A stretch of 64,000 nucleotides of DNA from NCBI RefSeq assembly GCF_030272615.1, contig NC_081407.1:143476897-143540896 (forward strand), given 5' to 3'. The notes under the pieces are model-generated. The model ran no database searches. It saw nothing but the letters and a program-made list of their open reading frames with translations, and was not told the DNA's origin. Shown here one piece after another: positions 1 through 12,139 of this stretch; position 1 is the stretch's first letter, and every line of letters starts with the position of its first letter. The translations under genes and the position numbers were made by a program. The DNA is from Cryptomeria japonica (lineage: Eukaryota; Streptophyta; Pinopsida; Cupressales; Cupressaceae).

Positions 1-125
1 TCTAATCAAACATAGTAATAATAATTCAAAGATATGTAATGGGGATGGGCCCCCCTACTATGTACCCACTCGTTTATAGCTCCAGTCAAAAGCTATTCAG
101 GCTTCGTCCAGTTACCAATCAAATA

Positions 126-236
126 TATATATATATATATATTATATTTATATAATGCATATTATATATTATATTATTTACAATATAATATAATAATAAC
201 ATTATATTATATAATATTTAAAACTCAACAAAACCT
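126..236. repeat. AT-rich low-complexity tract
   Basis: Nearly pure A and T, opening with an alternating AT run and continuing as degenerate TATAATAT words. It lies directly outside the left end of the DNA-transposon-like unit. A similar tract at 48985-49165 also precedes GGATAT-type sequence. Bases 1-125 hold nothing I recognise. Confidence 0.85.
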
Positions 237-238
237 AA

Positions 239-302
239 AAAAATCGGATATCCGATTTTTGTGGGTATTTTTTATACCCACTGTGACAACCCGTGGGTCA
301 TT
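239..302 (+). repeat. left imperfect terminal inverted repeat
   Basis: The outer part (239-260) is a perfect palindrome centred on CGGATATCCG. After 32 bp comes GTGGGTCATT (293-302). Read on the minus strand, the right side shows a near-identical palindrome at 10266-10287 followed after 21 bp by the same GTGGGTCATT (10235-10244). Because the palindrome reads the same both ways, the GTGGGTCATT block is what shows the two ends are inverted. Confidence 0.55.
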
Positions 303-555
303 TTTCACACATAGGCTACGTGATAAGAAAGAAATTCGATATCGGATTATAACAGATATTAGATTTTGGGCAAAAAAAATTGTGATTTTCTCATCTTAGG
401 TATGATTTCTTGCCATTTTGTTGTTTTTTATGAATTTTTTCACATTTTTTATTTGTTTTTTGGTTTTTTCATTAAAACTAGGTTTTTTAAATTGAAATAC
501 AATTTTCCTTCAAATTTGTTGATTAAATTCAAATTTTCAAATTCAATCAGGTTCA

Positions 556-2484
556 ATGGGGGATAACAATGAAAATCCTGAACAACCACAACCACCAAAC
601 CCTCCATTGCCAAACCCCCCCTCAAATCAGGATTTAATTGCTCAAAATTTGAACCAATTGAGGGTCATTACAGATGTTTATAGTAGAATCCTTCATCTAG
701 TCCCAATGTTAGATCTCCTCAAAGCCATAATAAACAATGTACAAATTGTCATTGAGGAGAACAATGTCACTCTTTTGTGGTGAGATTTCATGAGGGCTAG
801 ATATGCGAATGGCTTGACCTATGATCGAGTCAAGGAGCTTGAGATTTCAAAAGCTAATATTTCCACAGTGTTTGTTAATCCCCACACTTGACATCCTGTA
901 GATGTGAAAAAAACAAAACTTTCCATAAAATGGTGTACAAATGATGATATTATGAATAACATTTGGGATCATTCGTGGATGTTTTTGGATACACCACCCA
1001 ACAACAATCTTGATGTCCCCTTTTATTTCATTAAAAAATTGTATTTTGACTTTGTTTTGGGCAAGCATGTTAACCACTCTAACATCAAGCCTTTCCAAGG
1101 TGTAGGTTTAGGTATGCCTCAAGATCGACGTGGAGCAGTTCGAGTAGTATAGGGCCCATATGTCCCCCCTCCTCCTATTGATCCCCCACCTCTAATGTAA
1201 CATCCACATATCATTGTTGAGGCAATGTCACAAACTATATCAACTATTCACTCTTTGAGTAGCCTTTTGGTTTCTTAGGTTGGGGAACTAGCTCAGCCTT
1301 TTAGTGATGGTAGCAGTGGATTCGGTGGCACTGACACATTCTCTTTGACTCCACATATTTGTGTGTCACATAGTTGTGCTATGTGTGGACATCTATGGTT
1401 AGGTCCAGTTGGAGATCTTGTTGATCCTTGTGTGGACACTACAAATAATGAGGTGCATGAAATGCATGATGCACCATATGTGACGACAGGGACTGGAGGA
1501 TACCCTGGAGAGTCCTCACATGCTAGAGGCGAGGAGGTACCTTCATCATATACTAATGATGTAGTGGTAAGAGTTGTATTTTCACAGTGCATTTTATTTT
1601 AAATGAATATTTATGATCTAGATAGTATTAAGTACTAATGTTTATATACATGGTCTATTTAACAGTTGATGACAGAGGAGGAATTGACATAGATCCATGA
1701 TGGCACCTTGATGACTATTTCATTTGGCCTTAATAGCTATATGATACATATATTATTGCACCTAGTCATTTACATTTTTATTATACATACATGCTCCTCA
1801 TTTATATTGGCATTAACTAAATTATATAGTAACTTGCATGTTTATCTTATTTTAATCTTGTAGGACACAAGTAGTGTGAGTGTAGTGCCTCGTGATTTGG
1901 GTTCTAGTAGTGTAGTCAAAGACAAGGGAAAGGTAATTGAATGCAAACATGATTGAATTAAGAGTTAAAATAACTTATAATGATTATACATGTCTACATA
2001 GATTAATAGTTTCACATACTTGTCGACTTTATGTATAGAAAATTGTTGGCTTCACATCCTTATTGACTACACCCACTATACCCAAAGAAGAAGAAGAAGA
2101 GAGTCTTCAAATACATGTCTTTATTTTATTTTCTATTTAGTAGATATAATTCATTCCTATCAGTGACAATTATAGGCTAACTTGTATCAATGTTATGTTT
2201 GTGAACATATGTAGGTTGTGTATGAAAATATTGATCACATACCTCCTCTAGCAAAGACATATGTCAAGACTCCTCCAAAGATTACGAGGAAACCTGGAGA
2301 TGAGGTAAACATGAATTAGATTTTAGAGTTCAATTATAGTTCAATGTATATTGATTTTTATGTTAACTTTTCGAATGTGAATTATATAATATAACTAATC
2401 TTAATTGTGGTTTGATTTTTCTTGTGCGAGATCCTTTAGATAGGAGAAGTGCGGCGAAGATCAATTTTGATGATCCATCAGTAG
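556..2484 (+). pseudogene. decayed multi-exon gene of the DNA-transposon-like unit, function unknown
   Basis: Reading starts at an ATG (556) with a proline-, asparagine- and glutamine-rich N-terminus (GDNNENPEQPQPPNPPLPNPP pattern), then a leucine-rich stretch and a conserved-looking block at 790-1150 (DVKKTKLSIKW, IWDHSWMFLDTPP, HVNHSNIKPFQG). In-frame stops occur at 781-783 and several later points. Downstream, short open stretches sit between consensus splice sites. The first part ends at GTAAGA (1567). Open exons follow at 1864-1932 (69 bp, ends before GTAATT), from 2039, and at 2215-2304 (90 bp, encodes VVYENIDHIPPL through KPGDE, ends before GTAAAC). A last exon from 2440 reaches TAG at 2484. 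The 69- and 90-bp exons both keep phase. I do not recognise the family. It may be an accessory protein of the element. Confidence 0.45.
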
Positions 2485-3119
2485 TTTAGGATGTTATAGA
2501 TCATTTTGGGATACTTACATGTCTAGTTGGCATGTATATTTTGTATATGGACATACATTTACATATATTGACATATATTTTGTTTGAGTTGGCGTTTATG
2601 CCATTTTTGTATATGGACATACATTTGTAATTATTTGACATTTTTATATATATGGAAGTTGACATTTGATATAACTTGTTCCTAATGTATATGGCATCAT
2701 TATTTTAAACTTCAATCTTCAATCCAATAATTAGCAATGGTTAATTAATGAAGAATACAATTTTGTTTGTATAACCTTGAGATTGTATATATTTTGTTTC
2801 ATCTAAATCCTAAGTGTTAAATTTAGTTGCCTTTGGCAACTTCACCAAATTTAATGACCATATTGGTATTGGTAATAATGATAACATGGATGTACTTAGT
2901 AATGAAAAATAAAAAGTAGCAAAGGATCTTCTACAACAGAATGCAATTTTTTCATAATCAATTGGTTACATTTAGCAACAATCTGTCATCATTCAAGTTG
3001 TCTCAACAGGGAGATATTGTGAAGAGGTCCATTTTCCACATTGGCCATTACATTTAAGATCTGAATATATGAACTCTAAAAATAAACTTGTTTTGATTGT
3101 TATTTAGCTACTGAAAGAT
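2485..3119. other. non-coding spacer, nothing recognised
   Basis: AT-rich sequence between the decayed plus-strand gene and the satellite block. No open frame, LTR end or repeat I could recognise. Confidence 0.6.
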
Positions 3120-5680
3120 ACACTATCTCTTGTTTTACCCCTCCACTCGGTCGAATGCTCAGGGTCATACCCTATCGATGTCGTCCCTTGAGTGCCCTAA
3201 GTGCGAAAAATTGTCAAACTTTGACAGGTTGTATCTCGGAATCTGTGACACCTATGAATGATCTGTTTGAACCTATAGGGTCACATGTGGGCTGCCTAAA
3301 ATTTTTTGTCTTGGATTTACAATATTCAGAGTAGTCTTTTTAGGGCAGCGATTTTTCAATTGGCAAAAAAATCGTTAGTTTCAATCAATGAAATGTTGCC
3401 ATGAAGCTAATTTCTCATTCTGCTTGTCGTGGGTGTGAACCGTTGGTCCCAGTAGGTCTAGTTAGGTACTCTTACCCTAGGCATGCTCCTATTTTACCCC
3501 CCACTCAATAGAACGCTCAGGGCCATACCCTACTGATGTCGTCCCTTGAGCACCTAAGTGCAAAAAATTGTCAAAATTTGATAGGTCATATCTCAGAAAC
3601 CATGGCAGTTGTGAATGATCTGTTTGAACCTACAAGGTCACGTGAGGGATTCCTATAAAATCCTATCTTGGATTTACAATATTCAAAGCATTCTTTTTGA
3701 GACATCAATTTTTCAATTAGCAAAAAAATCATCAGTTTCATTCAATGAAATGTTGCCACAAAGGGAATTTCTCATTCTACTCATTGTGAGTGCGAACCGT
3801 CAGTCCCAGAATGTTTGATTATGAATTATTACCCTAGGAATTCTCTTTCTTTACCCCCCCCCCACTTGGTCAAGCACTTAGGGCCATACCCTACCAGCAA
3901 CATCCCTTGAGCGCTCCAAGTGCAAAAAAATGTCAAAATTTGACAAGCCGTGTCTCAGAAACTATGGTAGCTGCAAATGATTAGTTTGAACCTATAGGGT
4001 CACATGAGGGCTACCTACAAAATCCCATCTCAGATTTACAAGATTCGTAGCAGTCTTTTTATGGCAGCAATTTTTTAGTTGGCGAAAAAATCGTCAGTTA
4101 AATTCAATGAAATGTTACCACAAAGTGAATTTCTCATTCTCCTCGTCGTGGGTGCGAACCGTTGGTCCTAGCACATTTGGTTAGGCATTCTTACCCTAGT
4201 CTTGCTAATTTTTTACCCCCCCCCCACTTGGTCGAACGCTCAGGGCCATGCCCTACCGATGTCATCCCTTCAATGCCCTAACTGCGAAAAATTGTCAAAA
4301 TTTGACAGGTCGTATCTTGAAAACCGTGGTTGTTGTGAATGGTCTGTTTGAACCTATAGGGTCATGTGAGGGCTGCCTACAAAAAATGTGTCTCAAATTT
4401 ACAAGATTTAGAGCAGTATTTTTAGGGCAGCAATTTTTCAGTTGGCAAAACAATCATCAATTTCATTCAATGAAATGTTGCCACAAAGTGAATTTCTCAT
4501 TATGCTCGTTGTGGGTGTGAACCATCAATACAAGCATGTATGGTTAGGAATAATTATCCTAGGCATGCTCATTTTTTACCCCCCACTCAGTCGAGTGCTC
4601 AGAGCCATACCCTATCGGCATCATCCCTTGAGCACCCTAAGTGCAAAAAATTATCAAAATTTGACAAGCTATATCTCAAAAATCGTGGTAGTTGCAAATG
4701 ATCCATTTGAATATACAGGATCATGTGAGGGATGCCTACAAAATATTATCTAAAATTTATAAGATTTGGAGTAGTCTTTTTAGGGCAGCGATTCTTCAGT
4801 TGGCAAAAAAACCGTCAGTTAAATTCAATGAAATGTTTCCACGAAGTGAATTTCTTATTATGTTCTTCGTGGGTAAGAATCATTGATCCCATAATATCTG
4901 GTTAGGCATTCTTAACCTAGGGATGCTCTTTTTTTACCCCCCACTCGGTCAAATGCTCAAGGCCACACCCTACCAACATCGTCCCTTGAGTGCCCTAAGT
5001 GCAAAAACTTGTCAAAATTTGATACGTTGTATCTTAGAAACCATGGGAGCTTCAAATGATCTATTTAAATATATAGGATCATGTGAGGGCTTCCTACAAA
5101 AGCCTATCTTGGATTTACAAGATTCAAAGTAGTCTTTTTAGGGAAGCGATTTTTCAGTTGGCAAAAAAATCATCAGTTTCATTCAATGAAATGTTGCCAT
5201 GGAGCGAATTTCTCATTCTACTCATCGTGGATGTGAATCGTTAGTCCCATCACATCTGGTTAGGTATTCTTACCCTAGGAATACTCTTTTTTTTACCCCC
5301 CACTAAGTCAAACGCTTAAGGTCATACCTTACCGATGTTGTCCCTTGAGCGCCCTAAGTGTGAAAAATTGTCAAAAATTGCCAGGTCATACCTTGGAAAC
5401 TGTGGCAGCTATGAATGACCTATTTGAACCTAGAGGGTCACATGAGGGATTCCTACAAAATCATGTCTTTGGTTTCATTTTAGGGAAGCGATTTTTCAGT
5501 TGGCAAAAAAATCATCAGTTTCATTCAATGAAAAGTTGCCACAGGGCTAATTTCTCATTATGCTCATCATGGGTGTGAATCATCAGTCCCTGCATGTCTG
5601 GTTAGGAATTCTTACCCTAGGAATGCTCCTTTTTTACCCCCCCACTCAGTGGAACACTCAGAGCCATACCCTACCGTTAG
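3120..5680. repeat. tandem satellite, ~360-bp unit, about seven copies
   Basis: A TTTTACCCCCCACTCGGTC-like anchor recurs near 3132, 3491, 3849, 4212, 4576, 4934, 5293 and 5632. Spacings are about 358-364 bp, except the last (about 340), where bases are missing between 5470 and 5490. Each unit then carries GTCCCTTGAGCGCCCTAAGTG, AAAATTTGACAGG, TGTTTGAACCTATAGGGTCA, GGCAGCGATTTTTCAGTTGG, TCAATGAAATGTTGCC and ATTCTTACCCTAGG blocks. Copies differ by scattered substitutions and by the length of a C-run (5 to 10). Short open frames here repeat with the unit and are not genes. The block ends abruptly after CCATACCCTACCG near 5680. Confidence 0.93.
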
Positions 5681-7057
5681 CCATATTTGTTTGATCTTAG
5701 AGGATGTTAGTTACACCTACCTAGTGAGTTCATTTAGATTTTTATTTTATCTAGGGATTCCAAAATACATTGAAATAACTATATAAATTCCCTAATGTGG
5801 ATTCAATATTAGCTTGGTAAGTGTAGGATTGTTTTTCATTAATCAATTTAAAATTATCTATATGATGTTGTCGAGGTGGGTGATTATATGAAGCGAGGGC
5901 GCTTCTAAGAGCTCGGCTACCCAGATGACTGAAGAGGATTTTCACTAGCTTGGACCAAATTACTATCTCACCCAAGGCATGTCGGGCTTAACGGGAGTCT
6001 CATCCAAGAATGTAAACCCTAATTTTGAAAGGTTTGGTAGAGATGAAGTGTTCCAAGTGGCCACTTTGTCGGTTCTTTTCTCTTGTTCATATGTCGAAAC
6101 TTCAGCCCCAAATACTTTAAGCAGCAGATGAAACACAATCTATCACATTGTATTAAGCATGATGAGGATATATAGAGAAGAGGAATGCAAAGAATGGGTT
6201 GAATTGGGGTTGAAGTAAGAGGCGAAGAACAATCCCATTCTCAAAATATAATAAAGAATTTTTAGATTGAAGGAATTTATTTTCTCAATTGATAATTGAT
6301 AGCCCTCAAAATTGAGGTAAACAAAATAATACAACTACAACAATATACTCATGTTCAAATACATTGTATATCATCAATACAACTAAACCAATTTACTCAT
6401 GTACAAATACATTATATATCAATGATACAACTACAACAATGTGCTCATGTGTAAATACATTATATATATTTGTAATCATGTATAAATATATTGTATATCA
6501 TCATACCAAAGTTACATCAATGTACTCATATACAAATACAATATCCCACTTAATGTGCATCAAACATCCTCATGTCCAAAGAGAAAAACTTACGTAGAGC
6601 AATGGCTGCATATAAATGAAGACCGACATAAGCAATGTGAACATCAAAAAGACCTACATTTTCAAGAGTTGTTAATCAACACATAAAAATCATGACGATA
6701 AATGGAGAGGTGGGATTATAGCGAGTGTACCCAGTATGTTGATGCAAATATTGTAATGCAATAGTATTGAATCAAAAAGACTTGCATTAGCATAAAGGTT
6801 TTATGATCATTATTTGAAATGAAATGCATGATAATAAACGAAGATGTCAGATTAAGGAAGAGGTAGGATCATACAAACTATATCGAGTGTACCCACTACG
6901 TGCATGCAAAAATCGTGATGAAATAGTAATGTTCATCAAGTAGACCTACATTTTTAACACATTCTTAATATACACATAAAAAACTTGAACATTAAGGTTT
7001 TATGAATATTAATTGAGATAAAATAAATGATAAAAAATAAGAGATAATAAAGACCTA
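5681..7057. other. non-coding spacer with short degenerate tandem repeats
   Basis: At 6318-6545 a roughly 60-bp motif repeats about four times (TACTCATGTACAAATACATT followed by ATATATCA and ATACAACTA). At 6615-7050 a roughly 200-bp unit repeats with drift; its markers are CGAGTGTACCCA, AGACCTACATTTT and AAGGTTTTATGA. No gene is supported. Confidence 0.6.
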
Positions 7058-10000
7058 CTACTCAAGTTTGCTTGAAGGGTCATCTCTTTGCTTAAGAGTA
7101 TCCAATATTGCTTCATGATCAACACTACTCACTATCCATAGCTCTTTGGTCTCTAGTCTTGCTTGATGCTTCAACAACTTGACATTTGTAGCTATAATAA
7201 GGTGTGAATACATGACAATGGTTTTATCTCTCTTGTAGTTTTCAAATGCATAGAAGCCATTCTTTCTAATCATGTATGTTCACAACTAGATTCCTACAAC
7301 AACAACTGAACCTATAAGATATGTCAACCCATCATCATCTGTCACTAGCTATGTTAGCTTTTGCTTTCCCTGTACACACCGTGCCAACCAATAGTCTGAT
7401 CTCTCTTCAATCCCTTATGGTGCAACCACTACAAAAACATGTCCTGGTTGTAGAAGATTTGAAAGACGGTCATACTCAACTAAACTTTCCATGTCATCAT
7501 TTGACATGGATATTATTTGAGATAAAGGAGTTTGATATTATGGAACCCACGTATCAACCCACTCACTTGACTCGCACTGATCCCAATCACACTGAACACA
7601 ACTCTGACAAAAGCAAGCCAACTCTCATATCCAAATGGTCCATGTACTTGCATTTGAGATGTGAAATGAATGCATCTTTGAAGAATCTTTAATTGTTTGA
7701 CAATCCAATCTGTCTGCCACTATGTTGTCCTCAACCAACCAAAAGAATCAATGCACTGTTGAATCAAGTGTCCCTCCCTATAACAATGTTGAACTACACC
7801 AATCAACAATAGAATGTGCATCAAAGAAATTTTCACCTGAAATCCTCAATTTCTCCTTAACTAAATCTCTCTTCAAACATGCACCTACTCCATCATGTTC
7901 CCCCTTCCCATGCCTTGCTTCAAAAAAACTCCAAATATGAGGTATATGCCTCTCTACATGCATTCTACTCAACCAATAAAACATACGAGTATTCTTGAAT
8001 TTACCCATGCACTTATTTAACCATATGAGATGTTGATCAATTGCAATACCTTTCTCCTGCAAGAACTCAAAACAATTCTCGAAACAATGTTGCACATACT
8101 CAGAGGAGTGTGATCTATCATCACTCATATAAAAATGATACCCCCTGATTATCTTCCTGTCCTCTTATATACTATCAGGGGCATGTCTATATGTTATGTG
8201 AACAAAATAACAATTTGGATTGAATTGTAATACTAAGACTGTACCTCATTTTGTGGTTACAATGTATAGTTTTCTGCAAAATCAACCACTGATATAATAG
8301 TGCCAATTGAGAAAGAGTTCTTACACATCTTGAACTGTTGATCCAACCACTGAGACCTATGGGTGTGTCTTGCATACTTGTAGAAAATATTTTCCTTTAA
8401 ATCCAAAATAAAATCAGCAACACTAACCTCTTTAGAGACCAACTCGCATCTGGAACCTTCACCTCCACTCTTCAAAGTATATTTCACCGTCTCATATCTT
8501 TTTTTCTCAACAATATTCTTTCCAAACTCGTGTTGGCTACCCTCATGAAAAAATGAAACAAACTTTGACAACCCACCACATTGTGATCACTTCTCATTCA
8601 AACAATCATTTCTATAGAAAAAGCATCCATTATCTCTACAACACAAAAATAGATCTATCAAGTCTCTTGATGATCTGGAAAATTGCATTGCACCGCACTC
8701 CTGCAACATATCATTAGTATGCATCGTAGAATGAATATAACATAAAAGTTCATGGTACATTGAAAACTCCACATGGTATTTGAAACAACAAGTATTATGA
8801 ATCTTAATAGGTACACAATAAAATGGCTACAAATATTCAAAGACCCTTTGCGATATTTGCAAAGTTTGATGTTCTTCACAAAAAATAAATTCCCAACATT
8901 GTTTGGTTTGATTCCAAGAAATGTTTGGGATGCGGTGTGCAGTCTCAGTTGTCGATTCAAAATTTTAAAACATCCTTTACATTGGGTGATACTCTAGATT
9001 TATAGTGCCAAAATTGTTCTTGCAAGTGTTGATTTGAACATAAATCATAAAACATAAATCAGCATCTGGAACTTTCTATCAACACGTGGAAGCCTCCCAC
9101 CAAAATCCATGTATCATGTTGAAGGGGATCATCGAATCTTTTTCTTCTTGCAAGTGCTCTATTCAAAGTTTTATGATTTATGTTCAAATCAACACAAGTT
9201 TGTCTCATAAAATGAGCCTTCCTCAATTGATGGCTTACTAAGGAGGTTGTAATCACTCTTCAAGCGACTCTCTTATCTTTTTCCTTGCTATTCTTTCCAA
9301 TAGAATTGAGAGCATTAAAAAGATCTTTTACAATAATAGAATTTTTCTCCATCTTCTTGTTCATACAAATCTTCAATTTGGCTAGCATTGGTCTCATCTT
9401 TTGCATCTTTAGCAATTGAACAGAAAGTTGGCATTGCTCGGTCAATGTCTTATTGCTAAAATATTGGTTGAAAAGTTGTGTAGCCCACAATTGAATGGTT
9501 CTTGTTGACCTCTTGCCTTCAAGATTGGCAATAATGTTCTCATCAATTTCAAGTAACCATTCTAGGGTCCTTGAAGGTCTTGAATTTGGAATTTGTCTTT
9601 CATCCATGAGAGGGTCTTTATTTCTCATGCAATTTGTTGTTACATATTGTTCACTTGGTTCAACAATTCCACCTTCAATGTCAAAATTTCCCAAATTTTT
9701 ACCTCCAATGTCAATTCCCAAATTTTCACCTTCATTGTCAACACCCACATTTTCACCTTCATTGTCAATTCCCACATTTTCATTTGTAAATTCAATATCA
9801 TGTTGAACATTTTCAATATATATTTCAACATTGTCATTCCCACTTTGAATATCATGTTCAACATTTTTAATATTAAAATATACATTTTCATTTTCATTTT
9901 CAATAACTTGCACAACATTTTCAAATTCAATTTCCTCTTCACTTGAAGTAACATTTGCAAATTCTTCACCAATATTTGACATACCTTGTCTTCTCCTCTG

Positions 10001-10090
10001 AACTTCTATATCTCTTTGTTTATATACTTCTATTTGTTCATTTGAAATCTTTCTCTTACATTTATTCTTTCAATGACTTCTGCTCCCCAT
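7058..10090 (-). pseudogene. decayed transposase-like gene with DFAENY and HGKG-DG-GA-KR motifs
   Basis: A minus-strand gene broken by stops and frameshifts. The likely start is the ATG at 10090 (MGSRSH, then a stop, then a basic KNKCKRK stretch); the longest clean part starts at 9982. The N-terminal part has acidic repeats of the form GENVGVDNE, then a WATQLFNQYF region. Next is a basic helix-turn-helix-like segment at 9060-9256 (TCVDLNINHKTLNRALARRKRFDD), then a cysteine-rich segment near 8600-8770. The catalytic-looking part follows: VDFAENYTL and PQNEVQS at about 8200-8285, CFEFLQEKG, then HGKGEHDGVGACLKR at about 7865-7910, and a poorly kept C-terminus ending at 7058. The DFAEN-to-HGKG arrangement recalls a widespread but poorly named eukaryotic RNase-H-fold protein family that I know mainly from animals. 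I assign transposase-like function by analogy only. Confidence 0.6.
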
Positions 10091-10234
10091 TATACCTGCA
10101 AAAAGATGTTCCTAAATGATTGACAATGTCAAATTTGTCCACAAGAATCTCTCAAAAGCTGAATTATGTCACTCTATTTGAAAACCCATGAATGTTGACT
10201 GAAAAATGAATGTGTGGGCTGTTGGAATGCACCA

Positions 10235-10287
10235 AATGACCCACAAGCCTATTTTTGTATGGTGGAAAAATCAGATATCCAATTTTT
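10235..10287 (-). repeat. right imperfect terminal inverted repeat
   Basis: Read on the minus strand it gives the near-palindrome around TTGGATATCTGA (10266-10287), then 21 bp, then GTGGGTCATT (10235-10244). This mirrors the left end at 239-302 with two substitutions in the palindrome. A further related stretch follows outside at 10367-10400 (TTGGATATTG, TATCTTATATCCGATTTG). Confidence 0.5.
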
Positions 10288-10409
10288 ATTCATATTTTTC
10301 CCTAGAGCTACAAAACATTCTTGTTGGCGCCCTTTTTTTAACGTTGGTACCCTAATGCAAACAAATTGGATATTGAATTATATCTTATATCCGATTTGTT
10401 TACATATAA

Positions 10410-10533
10410 GCAAAGTGAGAGAGATACATGAGGGAGATGGAGAGAGGAATAGTAAGAGAGAGGGAGAGAGAGGGGTTGAGGAGACAAATAAGGAGAGAGG
10501 GAGAGAAAGAGGGAGAGTGAGAAAGGGACAAAT

Positions 10534-10576
<43 letters not shown>

Positions 10577-10755
10577 AAGAGATAGGGAAGGGGATAGGGA
10601 GAGAGAGAAATATAGAGAGCAGAGGGGGGATGGGGAGAGAGAGGGGTTGAGGAGATAAATAAGGAGAGAGGGAGAGAAAGAGGGAGAGTGAGTGAGAGAC
10701 AAAAGAATGGAGAGGGGGGATGGGAAAGGGCTAAGGGAGTGAGAGAAGGGGATCA
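10410..10755. repeat. GA-rich microsatellite block
   Basis: Purine-rich plus strand dominated by GAGA and GGGAGAGA words, with a pure GA run near 10541-10571 and a repeated GGGGTTGAGGAGA(C/T)AAATAAGGAGAGAGGG phrase at about 10471 and 10642. Open frames over it are composition artefacts. It lies between the DNA-transposon-like unit and the 20-bp minisatellite. Confidence 0.9.
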
Positions 10756-10879
10756 TATACTACTATATTATTTTCATCCTTGAACCTCATGCTCACTCTC
10801 AAGGGGTGATTTGAACTTATTTTTGTAAGCGGTATTGGCACTGCTTTTTATATTGTAATAATCATTCATCTTGCCACTT

Positions 10880-12139
10880 TAGGACACAATATGACCCCTT
10901 AGGATACCATATGACCTTTTAGGGCACCATATGGTGTCATTAGGGGTCATATGATGTGCTAAGGGATCATATTGTGTCCTATGACCCATTAAGACACCAT
11001 ACAACCCCTAATGACACCATATGACCCCTTAGGTGTTTTTAGGGGTCATAATGTGTCCTAACGGGTCATATGTTGTCCTATGACCCCTTAGGACACTATA
11101 TGTTATCGTTAGGGGTCTTATGGTGTCCTAAGAGGTCATGTGGTATCCTATGACCCCTTAGGACACCATATGACCCCTTAGGTGTCGTTAGGAGTCGAAT
11201 GGTGTCCTATGACCCCTTAGGATACCATATGACCCCTAACGACACCATATGACCCCTTATGTGTCATTAGGGGTCATATTATGTCCTAACGGATCATATG
11301 GTGTCATATGACCCCTTAGGACACCATATGAACCCTTAGGACACCATATGTTGTCATTAGGGGTCGTATGGTGTCCTAAAAGGTCATGTGGTGTCCAATG
11401 ACCCTTTAGGACACCATATGACCCCTTAGGTGTCTTATGGTGTTCTAAGTGGTCATTTGGTGTCCTATGACCTCTTAGGTCACCATATGACCCCTAATGA
11501 CACCATATGACCCCTTAGGTGTCATTAGGGGTCATATTGTGTCCTAAGAGGTCATGTGGTATCTTCTAACCCTTAGGTGTTGTTAGAGGTTGTATGGTGT
11601 TCTAAGGGGTCATATGGTGTCCTATGACCCCTTAAGACACCATATGACCCCTAATGACACCATATGACCCCTTAATTGTTGCTAGGGGTCATATGGTGTC
11701 CTATAACCCCTTAGGACACCATATGTTGTTGTTAGGGGCCGTATGGTGTCCTAAGAGGCCATGTGGTGTCTTATGACCCCTTAGGTGTCATTAGGGGGTG
11801 CATGGTGTCCTAAGGGGCCATATGGTGTGTTATGACCCCTTAGGACACCATATGACCTCTTAGATGTTGTTAGGGACCATCTTGTGTCCTAAGGGGTCAT
11901 ATGGTATCTCATGACCCCTTAGGACACCATATGGTGTTGTTAGGGGTTGTATGGTGTCTTAAGGGGTCATATGGTGTCGTTAGTGGTTGTATGGTGTATT
12001 AAGGGCTCATATGGTATCTTATGACCCCTTAGGACACCATATGACCCTTAACCACACCATATGACCCCTTAGGTGTCGGTAGGGGTCATATTGTGTCCTG
12101 AGGGGTCATATGGTGTCACGTGACACCTTGAGACACCAT
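10880..12139. repeat. minisatellite segment A, 20-bp module in both orientations
   Basis: Built from GGACACCATATGACCCCTTA and its reverse complement TAAGGGGTCATATGGTGTCC, in mixed order, with GTGTCGTTAGGGGTC linkers and many point changes. Opposed modules often meet head to head (GGTGTCCTATGACCCCTTAGGACACC pattern), so much of the block is locally palindromic. It stops at ...GAGACACCAT (12139), where a truncated copia LTR begins, and continues in phase at 33349. Confidence 0.95.

Larger units (their letters stand above)
239..10287. mobile_element. candidate ~10-kb DNA transposon with two convergent genes
   Basis: The unit is bounded by the imperfect inverted repeats. It contains a plus-strand multi-exon gene near the left end, a block of ~360-bp satellite in the middle and a minus-strand transposase-like gene near the right end. 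Convergent genes inside inverted termini are common for large plant DNA transposons. No clean target-site duplication could be defined: the left outer flank ends AAAACCT and the right flank begins ATTCATATT. Membership of a single element is therefore inference from symmetry and content. Both genes are broken, so this copy is dead unless acted on in trans. Confidence 0.45.

Noticed and set aside
1293-1602. Overlapping frames on both strands (99 and 85 aa)
   Set aside because: The plus-strand frame is part of the decayed multi-exon gene; the minus one is its shadow.
3615-5578. Series of 60-100 aa plus-strand frames
   Set aside because: They recur with the ~360-bp satellite unit and are broken differently in each copy, so they are repeat shadows.
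7321-7940. Plus-strand frames of 123 and 72 aa
   Set aside because: The minus strand here continues the transposase-like reading (including the HGKG region), so these are antisense shadows.
9495-9946. Plus-strand frames of 103 and 117 aa
   Set aside because: Antisense shadows of the acidic Asn/Glu repeat region of the minus-strand transposase-like gene.
10214-10756. Open frames rich in Arg/Glu (plus) and Ser/Leu/Pro (minus)
   Set aside because: They are readings of GA-repeat DNA; simple sequence stays open in several frames without being a gene.
10880-12139. Possible CRISPR-like array
   Set aside because: Units are contiguous without unique spacers and occur in both orientations; this is a minisatellite in plant nuclear DNA.
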